A model generated the notes under the pieces. It made no database searches. It was not told where the DNA came from and saw only the letters and a program-made list of their open reading frames with translations. Source: Marivivens donghaensis (GTDB lineage Bacteria > Pseudomonadota > Alphaproteobacteria > Rhodobacterales > Rhodobacteraceae). From it: a DNA stretch of 64,000 nucleotides. The position numbers and the translations under genes were made by a program. Position 1 is the first letter of the stretch. Each line of letters starts with the position of its first letter. Shown piece after piece: positions 21,855-30,115 of this stretch. The stretch spans positions 56,877-120,876 of the forward strand of contig NZ_JAATOP010000009.1 of the NCBI RefSeq assembly GCF_011806565.1. Direction: 5' to 3'.

Positions 21855-23066
21855 ATGCACCGCGTCGTCATTACCGGAGCCGGCACGATCAACGCGCTCG
21901 GCCAAGATGTCTCTTCCACGTTAGAGGCCATGCGCGAAGGGCGCTGCGGTATCGGTCCGCTCGACATCCGTGATGTCGACCGTCTGGCCGTGCAGATCGG
22001 CGCGCAGGTCAAAAACTACGACGAGCAGGCGCATTTCAACCGCCAGCAAATCGCGCTGTTCGACCGCTTCACCCAGTTTACGCTGCTCGCCGCGCGCGAA
22101 GCGATGGCCCAATCTGGCATCGTGTTCCAAGGCGAGCTGGCCGACCGCTCTGGCGTGATCCTCGGCACCTCGGGCGGTGGTCTGTCCACGCAGGACGAAA
22201 ATTACCGCGCCGTTTACGAGGAAGGGAAGAACCGCGTTCACCCCTTTATCGTGCCCAAACTGATGAACAACGCCGCGACCAGCCATGTGTCGATGGAGTT
22301 CAACCTCCGCGGCCCATCGTTCACCGTCGCGACCGCTTGCGCGTCGTCGAACCATGCTATGGGCATGGCGTTCCAGATGATCCGTTCGGGCATGGCGCAG
22401 GCCATGCTGACGGGCGGTTCGGAATCGATGCTGGTGTTCGGCGGCGTGAAAGCGTGGGAAGGTCTGCGCGTCATGTCCAAGGACGCCTGCCGTCCGTTCA
22501 GCGCCACCCGCAACGGCATGGTGCAGGGCGAAGGCGCGGGCGTTTTTGTGTTCGAGGAATACGAGCACGCCAAGAAGCGCGGCGCAGTCATCCTTGCCGA
22601 GGTCGTCGGCTTTGCCATGTCCTCGGACGCGTCCGATATCGTGATGCCGTCGAAGCAGGGCGCGGCCCGTGCGATTTCCGGCGCACTGAAGGATGGCAAG
22701 ATCAACGCCTCCGAGGTTGGCTACATCAACGCCCACGGCACCGGCACGGCGGCGAACGACAAAACGGAATCGGCAGCTGTCGCGGATGCGTTCGGCAGCC
22801 ACGCGGACAAGCTGATGATTTCGTCGACGAAATCCATGCACGGCCACCTGATCGGCGGCACGGGCGCGGTGGAATTGCTGGCCTGCGTTATGGCGCTGCG
22901 TGACGGCGTGATCGCTCCGACCATCGGCTATGAGGAGCCCGACCCCGAATGTGCGCTCGACGTGGTGCCGAACGAGGCGCGGGAGGCGAATGTCGACACG
23001 GTGCTGTCCAACGCCTTTGCCTTCGGGGGGCTCAACGCGGTCCTCGCGCTCCGCAAAGCCAGCTAA
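21855..23066 (+). CDS. Beta-ketoacyl-ACP synthase, FabF/NodE-like
   Basis: 403 residues, condensing enzyme elongating acyl-ACP with malonyl-ACP. Catalytic triad visible: Cys162 in ATACASSNHAMG, His in NAHGTGTAANDKTE and His in STKSMHGHLIGGTGA. C-terminal SNAFAFGGLNAVLAL is complete. It is probably the dedicated partner of the preceding ACP rather than the housekeeping FabF. A bidirectional terminator closes the operon. Confidence 0.9.
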   Translation: MHRVVITGAGTINALGQDVSSTLEAMREGRCGIGPLDIRDVDRLAVQIGAQVKNYDEQAHFNRQQIALFDRFTQFTLLAAREAMAQSGIVFQGELADRSGVILGTSGGGLSTQDENYRAVYEEGKNRVHPFIVPKLMNNAATSHVSMEFNLRGPSFTVATACASSNHAMGMAFQMIRSGMAQAMLTGGSESMLVFGGVKAWEGLRVMSKDACRPFSATRNGMVQGEGAGVFVFEEYEHAKKRGAVILAEVVGFAMSSDASDIVMPSKQGAARAISGALKDGKINASEVGYINAHGTGTAANDKTESAAVADAFGSHADKLMISSTKSMHGHLIGGTGAVELLACVMALRDGVIAPTIGYEEPDPECALDVVPNEAREANVDTVLSNAFAFGGLNAVLALRKAS

Positions 23067-23070
23067 CAAA

Positions 23071-23096
23071 AAACGCCGCCCGAAGGGGCGGCGTTT
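23071..23096. terminator. Bidirectional terminator
   Basis: Perfect 11-bp stem AAACGCCGCCC / GGGCGGCGTTT with GAAG loop, followed by TTCGTTTT on the plus strand and preceded by AAAA runs. It sits between the convergent ketoacyl synthase and IalB-like genes. Confidence 0.85.
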
Positions 23097-23118
23097 TCGT
23101 TTTCAGATATGGCGCGGA

Positions 23119-23727
23119 TTAGCGCGGTGCGGTCGCCTGTTCGAAGCCGGCGGTGAAGCCGGTCAGCGACATGTCGAGCAGCACTTCATCACCTTCCGAA
23201 GCGCCGGCAGGCACGAGGCGCACGGTGCCCTTGTTGCCGCGCTTGAGGCTGTTGAGTTCTTCCGCACGCAGACCGATGCGCGAGACGCAGCCAGCTTGGT
23301 TGCAGAATTCGAACGGGTAACGCTGCGGCTGGCCGCCATCGACCGTCAGGGTCACGCCTTCGGGGATCAGGGTCATCAGCGGAACGACGATCACGGCGCC
23401 AGCGACGACTTCGTTGCCTTCGGGCAGCGGGAACATCTTCACTTCGGAAACGGCGTTGTCGTCACCGTCTGTCAGAAGCTGGTAGATCTGGCAGTCGTCG
23501 GTGTTGCCTTCTTCCGCCTTCATGCAGCGGACTTCCCAGTCGCCCGAGGTTTCCTTGATATAGACCTGACCCGGCTGCGGGACGGTCGGCTCTGCGGTCG
23601 CTTCGCTGTTCGTCTCTGCGGTCGCGGCGGCATCGTCGGTGGCGGGCTCGGCGTCCTGAGCAAAGGCGGCGCCACCCATGGCGATCAGGGCGATCGTTGC
23701 GAGCGGTTTAAGCGTGTTGATCATCAT
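23119..23727 (-). CDS. Invasion-associated locus B (IalB) family protein
   Basis: 202-residue exported protein. It has a signal peptide ending GGAAFAQ, an acidic Ala/Thr/Glu linker, then the IalB core with SGDWEVRCMK, CQIYQLLTD and FEFCNQAGCVSRIGL. Cys pairs could form disulfides. Family members are periplasmic or envelope proteins of unclear biochemistry. Two adjacent ATGs are possible starts; the first is used, preceded by AGGATTT. Confidence 0.85.
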   Translation of the reverse strand: MMINTLKPLATIALIAMGGAAFAQDAEPATDDAAATAETNSEATAEPTVPQPGQVYIKETSGDWEVRCMKAEEGNTDDCQIYQLLTDGDDNAVSEVKMFPLPEGNEVVAGAVIVVPLMTLIPEGVTLTVDGGQPQRYPFEFCNQAGCVSRIGLRAEELNSLKRGNKGTVRLVPAGASEGDEVLLDMSLTGFTAGFEQATAPR

Positions 23728-23862
23728 AAATCCTAAATTATTCGTCGATGCGAAAGCTATCATAGGATGGAGATAGTGCCAGTAGGGTTTGCTGACAATT
23801 GCAGGCGATCACGGAGTGATGAAAATACTTGAACTTCGGTTCGTAAAGCCGTGATCCCAAAG

Positions 23863-23925
23863 TAAAAAGAAGCCGCAACGCAGCTCCTTTTCACATCTCT
23901 CCCTGTCGGACTTGGCCGACTATTT
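23863..23925 (-). ncRNA. Candidate small RNA, about 63 nt
   Basis: On the minus strand a promoter TTGACG-N17-TAGCGT (23932-23960) leads into a hairpin GTCGG-CCAAGT-CCGAC, a purine-rich single-stranded stretch with AGGGAGAGA and AAAAGGAG, and a terminator AGCTGC-GTT-GCGGCT followed by TCTTTTT. This is the layout of a free-standing regulatory RNA. No homologue is recognised by eye. Confidence 0.4.
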
Positions 23926-23990
23926 GTGCAGACGCTACGCAATGCAGCACGTACCGTCAACAGGCAAAATGCAGTATTTTCGCTGTACAG

Positions 23991-24018
23991 AAAAAAGCCG
24001 CGCCAAGAGAGGCGCGGC
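23991..24018 (-). terminator. Terminator downstream of the CorC-like gene
   Basis: On the minus strand GCCGCGCC-TCTCTT-GGCGCGGC is followed by TTTTTTCTG. It lies 114 nt past the stop of the CorC-like gene. Confidence 0.8.
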
Positions 24019-24132
24019 AAGTCCTTCAGGGAGAAATTTACTACAAAGCTGACCGCTCTGGAGTAACTTCGTTATACCGTAAAATCGTAAAAGTTGTATT
24101 GCGCAAAGGTACAATACCGCCGCGCGAAAGTA

Positions 24133-25434
24133 TTAGCCGAGCGGACGTATTTTCACAGTTGCAACGCGGTTGCGTTCCTTCTCCAGAACCTCGAAGCGGA
24201 AGCCGTGGAAGCTGAACACCTGACCGCGCAGGGGGATCAGTTGGGCTTCGTGGATCACAAGGCCCGCAACGGTGTTCGCCTCGTCATCGGGCAGGTTCCA
24301 GTCGCGCGCGCGGTTGAGGTCGCGGATGGTCATCGCGCCGTCCACGATCACCGCGCCGTCTTCGGTTTCGGTGATCTGGTCGTTGTCTTCTTCGTCGAAT
24401 TCGTCGGCAATCTCGCCCACGATTTCCTCAAGGATGTCTTCGAGCGTAATCAGACCTTCAAGCCCGCCGTATTCGTCCACCACCAGCGCAAAGTGCGATT
24501 TGCGCTTCAGGAACTGGCGCATCTGGTCGTCGAGCGTGGTGGTTTCAGGGATGAAGTAGGGCTCCATCGCCACGTCGAGGATGTTGAAATTCGCCATCTC
24601 CTCGGGCTCGATGCGTCCGTCGGCCATCATCCGGTTGAGGGCGCGCAGCAGGTCTTTGGCGTGGAGGACGCCGACGACGTTTTCCATCTCGCCGCGATAG
24701 AGCGGCAGACGGGTGTGCGGGCTTTCCAGAACGCGGTCGAGGATTTCGGTAACGGGCAGGTCGGCGTCCAGCATTTCGATGTTGGAGCGGTGGGTCATCA
24801 CCTCTTCGACAAAGCGGTCAGACAGGTCGAGCGCGCCGAGGATGCGGTCGCGATCTTCCTTTTCCACCACGCCTTCGGAGTGACCGAGGTTCAGCGCGCC
24901 CGCGATTTCTTCGCGCACGGCAAGGATGTGACTGTTGGGGTCGGTATCGACGCCGAAAACGCGCAGCACGAGGCGCACCAGCAGCCGGACGGCGGACACG
25001 ATGGGCGAAAAGACCAGAATGACGACCTTGATCGGCGCGGCAACGCGGCTCGCCACGGTTTCAGCATTGGTGATCGCGTAGGTCTTGGGCAGCACCTCGG
25101 CAAAGATCAGGACGAGCAGCGTCATCGCCAGCGTCGCCACCGCCACACCGTTCTGGCCGAAGACCTTGGTCAGCAGGGCGGTCGCCAGCGAGGTCGCGAG
25201 GATGTTGACCACGTTGTTGCCGAGCAGGATCGAGCCGATCAGGCGTTCGCTGTCTTCGGTCACCTCCAACGCGTTTTCGGCGGGGCGGGAGCCTTTGTCG
25301 GCGGCAGCGCGCAGCTTGCCGCGGCTGGCAGCCGTCAGCGCGGGTTCGGAGCCCGAGAAGAACGCCGAAAGCACCAGCAGCACGAGGATGCCGGCGGAAG
25401 TGAACCAGAATGCAGTGTCGAGAGCCGTAGTCAT
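24133..25434 (-). CDS. CNNM/CorC-family transporter-associated protein (hemolysin-like)
   Basis: 433 residues. The N-terminal DUF21/CNNM membrane domain has about four hydrophobic segments (AFFSGSEPALTAASRGKL, LLGNNVVNILATSLATALL, VLPKTYAI). It is followed by two CBS domains (EEVMTHRSNIEMLDAD, VVDEYGGLEGLITLEDILEEIVGEI) and a C-terminal CorC_HlyC domain (ANTVAGLV, FRFEVLE). Related proteins mediate magnesium or cobalt efflux; the older name hemolysin is misleading. It lies downstream of xerD in the same direction after 49 nt that contain a GGGGCG-CGGA-CGCCCC hairpin. Confidence 0.9.
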   Translation of the reverse strand: MTTALDTAFWFTSAGILVLLVLSAFFSGSEPALTAASRGKLRAAADKGSRPAENALEVTEDSERLIGSILLGNNVVNILATSLATALLTKVFGQNGVAVATLAMTLLVLIFAEVLPKTYAITNAETVASRVAAPIKVVILVFSPIVSAVRLLVRLVLRVFGVDTDPNSHILAVREEIAGALNLGHSEGVVEKEDRDRILGALDLSDRFVEEVMTHRSNIEMLDADLPVTEILDRVLESPHTRLPLYRGEMENVVGVLHAKDLLRALNRMMADGRIEPEEMANFNILDVAMEPYFIPETTTLDDQMRQFLKRKSHFALVVDEYGGLEGLITLEDILEEIVGEIADEFDEEDNDQITETEDGAVIVDGAMTIRDLNRARDWNLPDDEANTVAGLVIHEAQLIPLRGQVFSFHGFRFEVLEKERNRVATVKIRPLG

Positions 25435-25483
25435 ATGATTTTCCGAGTTTCTCTCTCGGTTATGGGGCGCGGACGCCCCTGTT

Positions 25484-26431
25484 TCAAGTTGTCTTGCCGC
25501 TCTTTCGCGCCAACGGGTGATGTTCGAGCACCAGTGATTTCAGGCGCTCGTCGACCACGTGGGTGTAGATTTCCGTGGTCGCGAGGTCCGCGTGGCCCAG
25601 CATGGTCTGGATGACGCGCAGGTCCGCGCCGCCTTCGAGCAGGTGCGTGGCAAAGGCGTGGCGCAGCGTGTGGGGCGTGACCGAGGCGGGCGAAATGCCG
25701 GACGCCACGGCGAGTTCCTTGATCAGCATGAAGAACCGGTGCCGCGTGAGGTGGCCGTCTTTTCCGCGCGAGGGGAACAGGAATTTCGACGCAAGCTGGC
25801 CTTTGCGGCGGGCGAGTTCCTCGGCGTTGTCGCGTTCGATCAGCCAGTCGGTAATGGCGGCACGGGCAGGGTCCGACAGTGGCACCATGCGTTCCTTGCC
25901 ACCTTTGCCGCGCACCAGCACCATCTGCGGATCACCCCTGACGGCGGCGACGGGCAGGCTGACCAGTTCGGTCACACGCATCCCCGTGGCGTAGAGCAGT
26001 TCCATCAGGCATGTGTTCCGCGCCACCTCGCGCCCGTGGGTGCGCGCGGCGTGGAGCAGTTTGTCCACGTCATCGACGGACAGCGTTTTGGGGAGTTTCT
26101 TCGTCTTCCCCGGACCGCGGATCTGGATGGCGGGGTTATCTTCGCGCCAGCCTTCCTCGAACGCGAAACGGTAGAGCTGTTTGATGGCCGACAAGCGGCG
26201 GGCGCGGGTGGATTGGGCCAGCCCTTCGGCCTCGCAGGCGATCAGGTAGTCTTCGACCTGATCCTGCATGAGGGTGGCGAAATGGTGGTTTCGCCGCTCC
26301 AGCCAGCCCGCGAAATCCTTGAGGTCGCGCGCGTAGGCCAGTTGCGTATTGGTTGCCGCGTCAAGCTCGGCGGCCTGTGCCTCAAGGAATGCCTGCACCC
26401 AATGAAGCATAGGCTGCTCGGCTGGTGTCAC
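25484..26431 (-). CDS. xerD: Tyrosine recombinase XerD
   Basis: 315-residue site-specific recombinase acting with XerC at dif to resolve chromosome dimers. Catalytic residues are visible: Arg in YATGMRVTELVSL, Lys in RGKGGKERMVPL, HTLRHAFATHLLEGGADLRVIQTMLGH with His-x-x-Arg and His, and the nucleophile Tyr in TTEIYTHV. The N-terminal SAM-like DNA-binding domain is intact (FLEAQAAELDAATNTQLAYARDL). Its start overlaps the end of the upstream gene by ATGA, so it is translationally coupled to it. Confidence 0.93.
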   Translation of the reverse strand: MTPAEQPMLHWVQAFLEAQAAELDAATNTQLAYARDLKDFAGWLERRNHHFATLMQDQVEDYLIACEAEGLAQSTRARRLSAIKQLYRFAFEEGWREDNPAIQIRGPGKTKKLPKTLSVDDVDKLLHAARTHGREVARNTCLMELLYATGMRVTELVSLPVAAVRGDPQMVLVRGKGGKERMVPLSDPARAAITDWLIERDNAEELARRKGQLASKFLFPSRGKDGHLTRHRFFMLIKELAVASGISPASVTPHTLRHAFATHLLEGGADLRVIQTMLGHADLATTEIYTHVVDERLKSLVLEHHPLARKSGKTT

Positions 26432-27960
26432 GACGGACGCTCCAGCAGCAGATATTCGAGGGCGGCGCGGCGGGCGACGTCCTCAAGCCCGACAGCACGG
26501 AAGGTAGCCAGCGCCTCGGTGATGCCGACGGGATCGCCTGTCATGCCTTCACCGAAGGTCGCAATGGCGCGAAGCAATGCCTCGCCTAGTTTGCGCTCGC
26601 CCAGCAGGGTCGAAGTGATGTCGGGGACGGGGGTGCCTTGGAAGGCGTTATAAATCGTGCGCTGCTTGTCGGACTGCGGCTCGACTTCGCTGACGTCACC
26701 GCGCGCGACAGCGATATAGAACGCCTCATCCACGTCGGTCGGCACGTAAGTCTGCGCGGCTTCTTCGTATTCGGGCGAGAGCATCGCGATGCGGAAGGCG
26801 AGTTTCTTGGCCACTCCCGTCAGCGGCAGACGCGCCAAATCGGCGGCAAACAGACGGGCGAACGGTGCCTCGGCGCGGGCTTCTTCCATCGCGGCCCAAG
26901 CGGCGGGCAGGGTGGAGGACACGGCGCTCGGGTCGCCTGCGTTGATGGCGGTGCTGAACTGCTGGAACGCTTCGGCGCGGTCCCAGACACCGCCCGATGC
27001 GGCGGGGCTGCGTTCCTCATAGAGTGCGCGCAGGACGTTGGAATTGATCGCATCGGCGCGGGCCAGACGCTCGGCGGCTTCCAGACGGGTGCGCCAGCTC
27101 ATGATGTCGCGCAGGTCGGCGTAGGCGAAGGCGCGGGGCAGAGAGGTCGTCGCAATCGGCTCGCCAATGGCTTCGAACATGCGGAAGACCAGCGGGCTGA
27201 GGCGCTCGGGCTGCTCCAGCGGGGCAGAAATATCGTCGAGGTGCGCGTCAAGGAACCGCTCGACCAGCAGCTCCAGATCGGCAGGCATGTCGCCCAGTGC
27301 GCGGGCAGTGTTGAACACCAGCACAGCATCATCCCAATCGCCGCCCCTCGCGAGGCAGAAAATCTGCGCCGCCTCGGTGGGCGAAAGGTCGGGCACGTCG
27401 TTGAGCATCGCACAGGTCGCCTCTTCGGTGCCAGTGAGCAGCGAGATATCGAACCAGCGACGGAAAATTTCGGGCCGCTTGAGGTCGGCTGCCTCGACAA
27501 GCGCCTGCGCCTGTTCGAGCTGTCCGAGGTCCAGCAGTTTGTCGAGGCGCGCAAGGAACAACTCGCCATCGGAGCCCGCATCGTGAGGGGCCACGGCTTC
27601 GGCAAGAAGTAGCGTAACGAGTAGATCCTGAACCGCAGGCAGCATCGACGTGCGCTCTGCGTTCACCAGATTGACCAGCGTCGATTCGTCCGACTGCTGC
27701 CAGAGGTTCATCGGCAGACCGGTGATTTGCGCCGAAAGTATGCCGACAGTATCCGGCGACGCGCTATCGAGCGGCGTGACGGTCACGTCCTCGTCCACAG
27801 CGCCCTCCATGCCGTTCGGCACCGCCTGTCCCAGCGGTTGTTCGGTCGTGGGATCAACGCTGCGCGACAGCCAGTCGATGGCCGAAAGCGGCTCTTCCGA
27901 CTGGGCGCTCGCGGTGCTGGCGATCAACGCCAGTAGGGATATCGTACCGGCAAACCGCAT
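26428..27960 (-). CDS. Large secreted protein of unknown function, helical-repeat-like
   Basis: 510 residues with a clear signal peptide (MRFAGTISLLALIASTASAQ). The mature protein is rich in Ala, Leu and Glu, probably all-helical and TPR/SEL1-like by composition, but I cannot define repeats by eye. Only a few cysteines occur. I do not recognise the family. The start at MRFAG was chosen because it gives the signal peptide directly. It is followed by xerD with an ATGA overlap and preceded by a small membrane protein gene 4 nt away, so all three are one operon. Confidence 0.8.
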   Translation of the reverse strand: MRFAGTISLLALIASTASAQSEEPLSAIDWLSRSVDPTTEQPLGQAVPNGMEGAVDEDVTVTPLDSASPDTVGILSAQITGLPMNLWQQSDESTLVNLVNAERTSMLPAVQDLLVTLLLAEAVAPHDAGSDGELFLARLDKLLDLGQLEQAQALVEAADLKRPEIFRRWFDISLLTGTEEATCAMLNDVPDLSPTEAAQIFCLARGGDWDDAVLVFNTARALGDMPADLELLVERFLDAHLDDISAPLEQPERLSPLVFRMFEAIGEPIATTSLPRAFAYADLRDIMSWRTRLEAAERLARADAINSNVLRALYEERSPAASGGVWDRAEAFQQFSTAINAGDPSAVSSTLPAAWAAMEEARAEAPFARLFAADLARLPLTGVAKKLAFRIAMLSPEYEEAAQTYVPTDVDEAFYIAVARGDVSEVEPQSDKQRTIYNAFQGTPVPDITSTLLGERKLGEALLRAIATFGEGMTGDPVGITEALATFRAVGLEDVARRAALEYLLLERPS

Positions 27961-27964
27961 GTGA

Positions 27965-28120
27965 TTACTCGACGTCCAATTCAATAGGCTGGGTGACGGT
28001 CTGCGTCGGCGCATCAAAGTCCGACGGGAAAATCAGCGGTCCGACATAAGCGTAAATCACCAGACCGATGCCTGCCAAAATCAGCAGAACCAGTAGAAGC
28101 TTGATCAGTTTCCACAACAT
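27965..28120 (-). CDS. Small single-pass membrane protein (51 residues)
   Basis: Begins MLWKLIKLLLVLLILAGIGL, a strong transmembrane helix, then YAYVGPLIFPSDFDAPTQ and an acidic tail. It is the first gene of the small protein - secreted protein - xerD unit and divergent from aroK. Function is unknown. A longer upstream frame exists, but the downstream ATG places the membrane helix at the N-terminus with an AGG-containing leader. Confidence 0.7.
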   Translation of the reverse strand: MLWKLIKLLLVLLILAGIGLVIYAYVGPLIFPSDFDAPTQTVTQPIELDVE

Positions 28121-28221
28121 TCCCGAACCTTTCTTGCCTTCTTCGCCTCGACGGGCTTTGCACCCTTGGCGGTCTTTATATATTCCCTTGAACACAAGAT
28201 CACGTCAGTTTGGATAACAAA

Positions 28222-28824
28222 ATGGGCCCTCGGGTGCAGGAGAGCGATCACGACACCGACAACTCGGTCGCGAAAGCTGAAAAATACCGTCTGCATCGCA
28301 CGGTCGTTCTTGTCGGGATGATGGGGTCGGGCAAAAGCGCCATCGGCAAGGCGCTCGCCGCAAAACTGGGCGTCCCCTTCGTCGATTCGGATCACGAGAT
28401 CGAAGTCGCCGCCAACGCTACCATCGCAGAGATCTTCACCCGCGACGGTGAGGAGTTCTTTCGCCGCCGCGAAAGCGAGGTGATCGAGCGCCTTCTGTCC
28501 GGTCCGCCCTGCATCCTGTCCACGGGCGGCGGTGCCTTCATGGCCGAACGGAACCGCACTGCGATCACCGAAAAAGGTGTGTCGGTCTGGCTGAAGGCGA
28601 CGCTTGATACGCTCTGGGACCGCGTCCGGCACAAGGACACCCGTCCGCTGCTCCGCACCCCGAACCCGCGCAAGACGCTCTCGGAACTGATGACGAAACG
28701 CGATCCGATCTACGCGCTGGCGAACCTCAGCGCGCAAACCAAGAAGGGCAACAGCATCGAGGCGACCACGAACAACGTGATCCGCTCTCTGCTGTCCCGC
28801 CCCGATGTCCTGGAGAAAGAATAA
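28222..28824 (+). CDS. aroK: Shikimate kinase
   Basis: 200 residues; phosphorylates shikimate with ATP in the chorismate pathway. The P-loop GMMGSGKS lies at residues 32-39; the shikimate-binding DSDHEIE, FFRRRESEVI and STGGGAF motifs and the lid Arg in KDTRPLLRT are present. The N-terminus has about 25 extra polar residues. A TTG four codons upstream is an alternative start; no strong ribosome-binding site favours either. aroB follows after 1 nt. Confidence 0.95.
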   Translation: MGPRVQESDHDTDNSVAKAEKYRLHRTVVLVGMMGSGKSAIGKALAAKLGVPFVDSDHEIEVAANATIAEIFTRDGEEFFRRRESEVIERLLSGPPCILSTGGGAFMAERNRTAITEKGVSVWLKATLDTLWDRVRHKDTRPLLRTPNPRKTLSELMTKRDPIYALANLSAQTKKGNSIEATTNNVIRSLLSRPDVLEKE

Positions 28825-28825
28825 A

Positions 28826-29935
28826 ATGCAGCAAACCGTGCACGTCGACCTTCCGGGCCGCGAATATGATGTTGTGATCGGACCGGGTCTTCTGGAGGAA
28901 AGTGGCGCGCGCATCCTGCCGCTGCTGCGCAAGCCCTCCGTGGCGATCATCACCGATGAAACCGTCGCGGGCCTGCACCTGAAAACGCTCGAAGCCTCGC
29001 TGGACAAGGCGGGCATCTCCCACACCGCGCTGGCGCTGCCGGCAGGCGAAAGCACGAAGGGGTGGGAGCAGTTCTCCCGCGCCGTCGAATGGCTACTGTC
29101 CGAAAAGGTCGAGCGCACCGGCATCGTCATCGCCTTTGGCGGCGGAGTGATCGGTGACCTCGTCGGCTTCGCGGCAGCTGTCGTGCGCCGCGGCGTGCGG
29201 TTCGTGCAGATCCCGACATCGCTGCTCGCGCAGGTTGATAGCTCGGTTGGGGGCAAAACGGGTATCAACGCGCCCCAAGGCAAGAACCTCATCGGCGCTT
29301 TCCACCAGCCCAGCCTCGTTCTGGCCGACACCGCGATCCTTTCGACATTGCCCGAGCGCGACTTCCTCGCAGGTTACGGCGAAGTCGTGAAGTATGGCCT
29401 GCTCGGCGATGCGGAGTTCTTCGACTGGCTGGAGAAAAATGGCCCCGCGCTGCGCGACGGCGACATGGAAGCCCGCGTCCACGCGGTGACCCGCTCAGTG
29501 CAAATGAAAGCCGAGATCGTCATGCGCGACGAGACCGAGCAGGGTGACCGCGCGCTCCTCAACCTCGGCCACACGTTCTGCCACGCGCTGGAAAACGCGA
29601 CGGGCTACTCCAGCCGCCTCCTGCACGGTGAAGGCGTATCGATCGGCTGCGCGCTGGCCTTCGAACTCTCGGCCCGCCTTGGTCTGTGTAGTCAAGAAGA
29701 CCCCAGCCGCGTCCGTGCCCACCTCAAAGACATGGGCATGAAAACCGACGTCACCGATATTGACGGCGAATTGCCGGATGCGGAAACGCTCTTGGGTCTC
29801 ATGGGACAGGACAAGAAAGTCCTCGACGGCAAGCTACGCTTCATCCTCGCGCGCGGCATCGGCGAAAGCTTCGTCACATCCGATGTGCCGCGTGATGCGG
29901 TGCTCGACGTTCTGACCGATGCGCTGAACGGATAA
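28826..29935 (+). CDS. aroB: 3-dehydroquinate synthase
   Basis: 369 residues; converts DAHP to 3-dehydroquinate using NAD and a divalent metal. Signatures: FGGGVIGDLVGFAAAVVRRGV, PTSLLAQVDSSVGGKTGIN, the metal-binding Glu in GYGEVVKYG, and the His residues of LNLGHTFCHALE and LLHGEGVSIGCA. GGAGAAAG precedes the ATG. It forms an operon with aroK and feeds the trp genes at the start of the window. Two repeats lie directly downstream. Confidence 0.97.
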   Translation: MQQTVHVDLPGREYDVVIGPGLLEESGARILPLLRKPSVAIITDETVAGLHLKTLEASLDKAGISHTALALPAGESTKGWEQFSRAVEWLLSEKVERTGIVIAFGGGVIGDLVGFAAAVVRRGVRFVQIPTSLLAQVDSSVGGKTGINAPQGKNLIGAFHQPSLVLADTAILSTLPERDFLAGYGEVVKYGLLGDAEFFDWLEKNGPALRDGDMEARVHAVTRSVQMKAEIVMRDETEQGDRALLNLGHTFCHALENATGYSSRLLHGEGVSIGCALAFELSARLGLCSQEDPSRVRAHLKDMGMKTDVTDIDGELPDAETLLGLMGQDKKVLDGKLRFILARGIGESFVTSDVPRDAVLDVLTDALNG

Positions 29936-29942
29936 GACAGCG

Positions 29943-30004
29943 GAGGGGCGCTGCCCCTCTGGCCTTCGGCCATTCACCCCGGGATATTTCGGGCACAAAG
30001 GCAG
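29943..30004 (-). repeat. Intergenic repeat, type II, copy C2
   Basis: On the minus strand it reads TGCCTTTGTGC, CCGAAATATCCCGGGG, a spacer with a GGCCGAAGGCC hairpin, and then GAGGGGC-AGC-GCCCCTC. It is arranged back-to-back with the type I copy beginning 12 nt away. Confidence 0.75.
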
Positions 30005-30016
30005 AGCGGCCGGCGT

Positions 30017-30074
30017 TTCATTCTGACGAAAATACCTCGGGGGGAAGCCCGAAGGGCGTGGGGGCAGAGCCCCC
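30017..30074 (+). repeat. Intergenic repeat, type I, copy C1
   Basis: TTCATTCTGAC, GAAAATACCTCGGGGG, a spacer, and the hairpin GGGGGC-AGA-GCCCCC. Together with the type II copy it fills the aroB-ssb gap. Confidence 0.75.
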
Positions 30075-30084
30075 TTGGACAAAT

Positions 30085-30115
30085 GAAAACCCCGCCGGAT
30101 GGCGGGGCTTTTTGT
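30085..30115. terminator. Bidirectional terminator between aroB and ssb
   Basis: CCCCGCC-GGAT-GGCGGGG flanked by AAAA on the left and CTTTTTG on the right, so usable by ssb (minus) and by transcripts from aroB (plus). Confidence 0.8.

Larger units (their letters stand above)
23728..24132. other. 405-nt intergenic region with a candidate small RNA and terminators
   Basis: No convincing protein gene; an 86-codon frame on the minus strand lacks a start signal and crosses a terminator. A short GTG frame of 45 codons with AGGGAGA upstream also exists on the minus strand but overlaps the candidate RNA. The supported elements are listed separately. Confidence 0.5.

Noticed and set aside
23760..24020. 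An 86-codon frame upstream of the IalB-like gene
   Set aside because: It starts inside a terminator hairpin with no ribosome-binding site. A shorter GTG-initiated version (45 codons) cannot be excluded but overlaps a better candidate small RNA.
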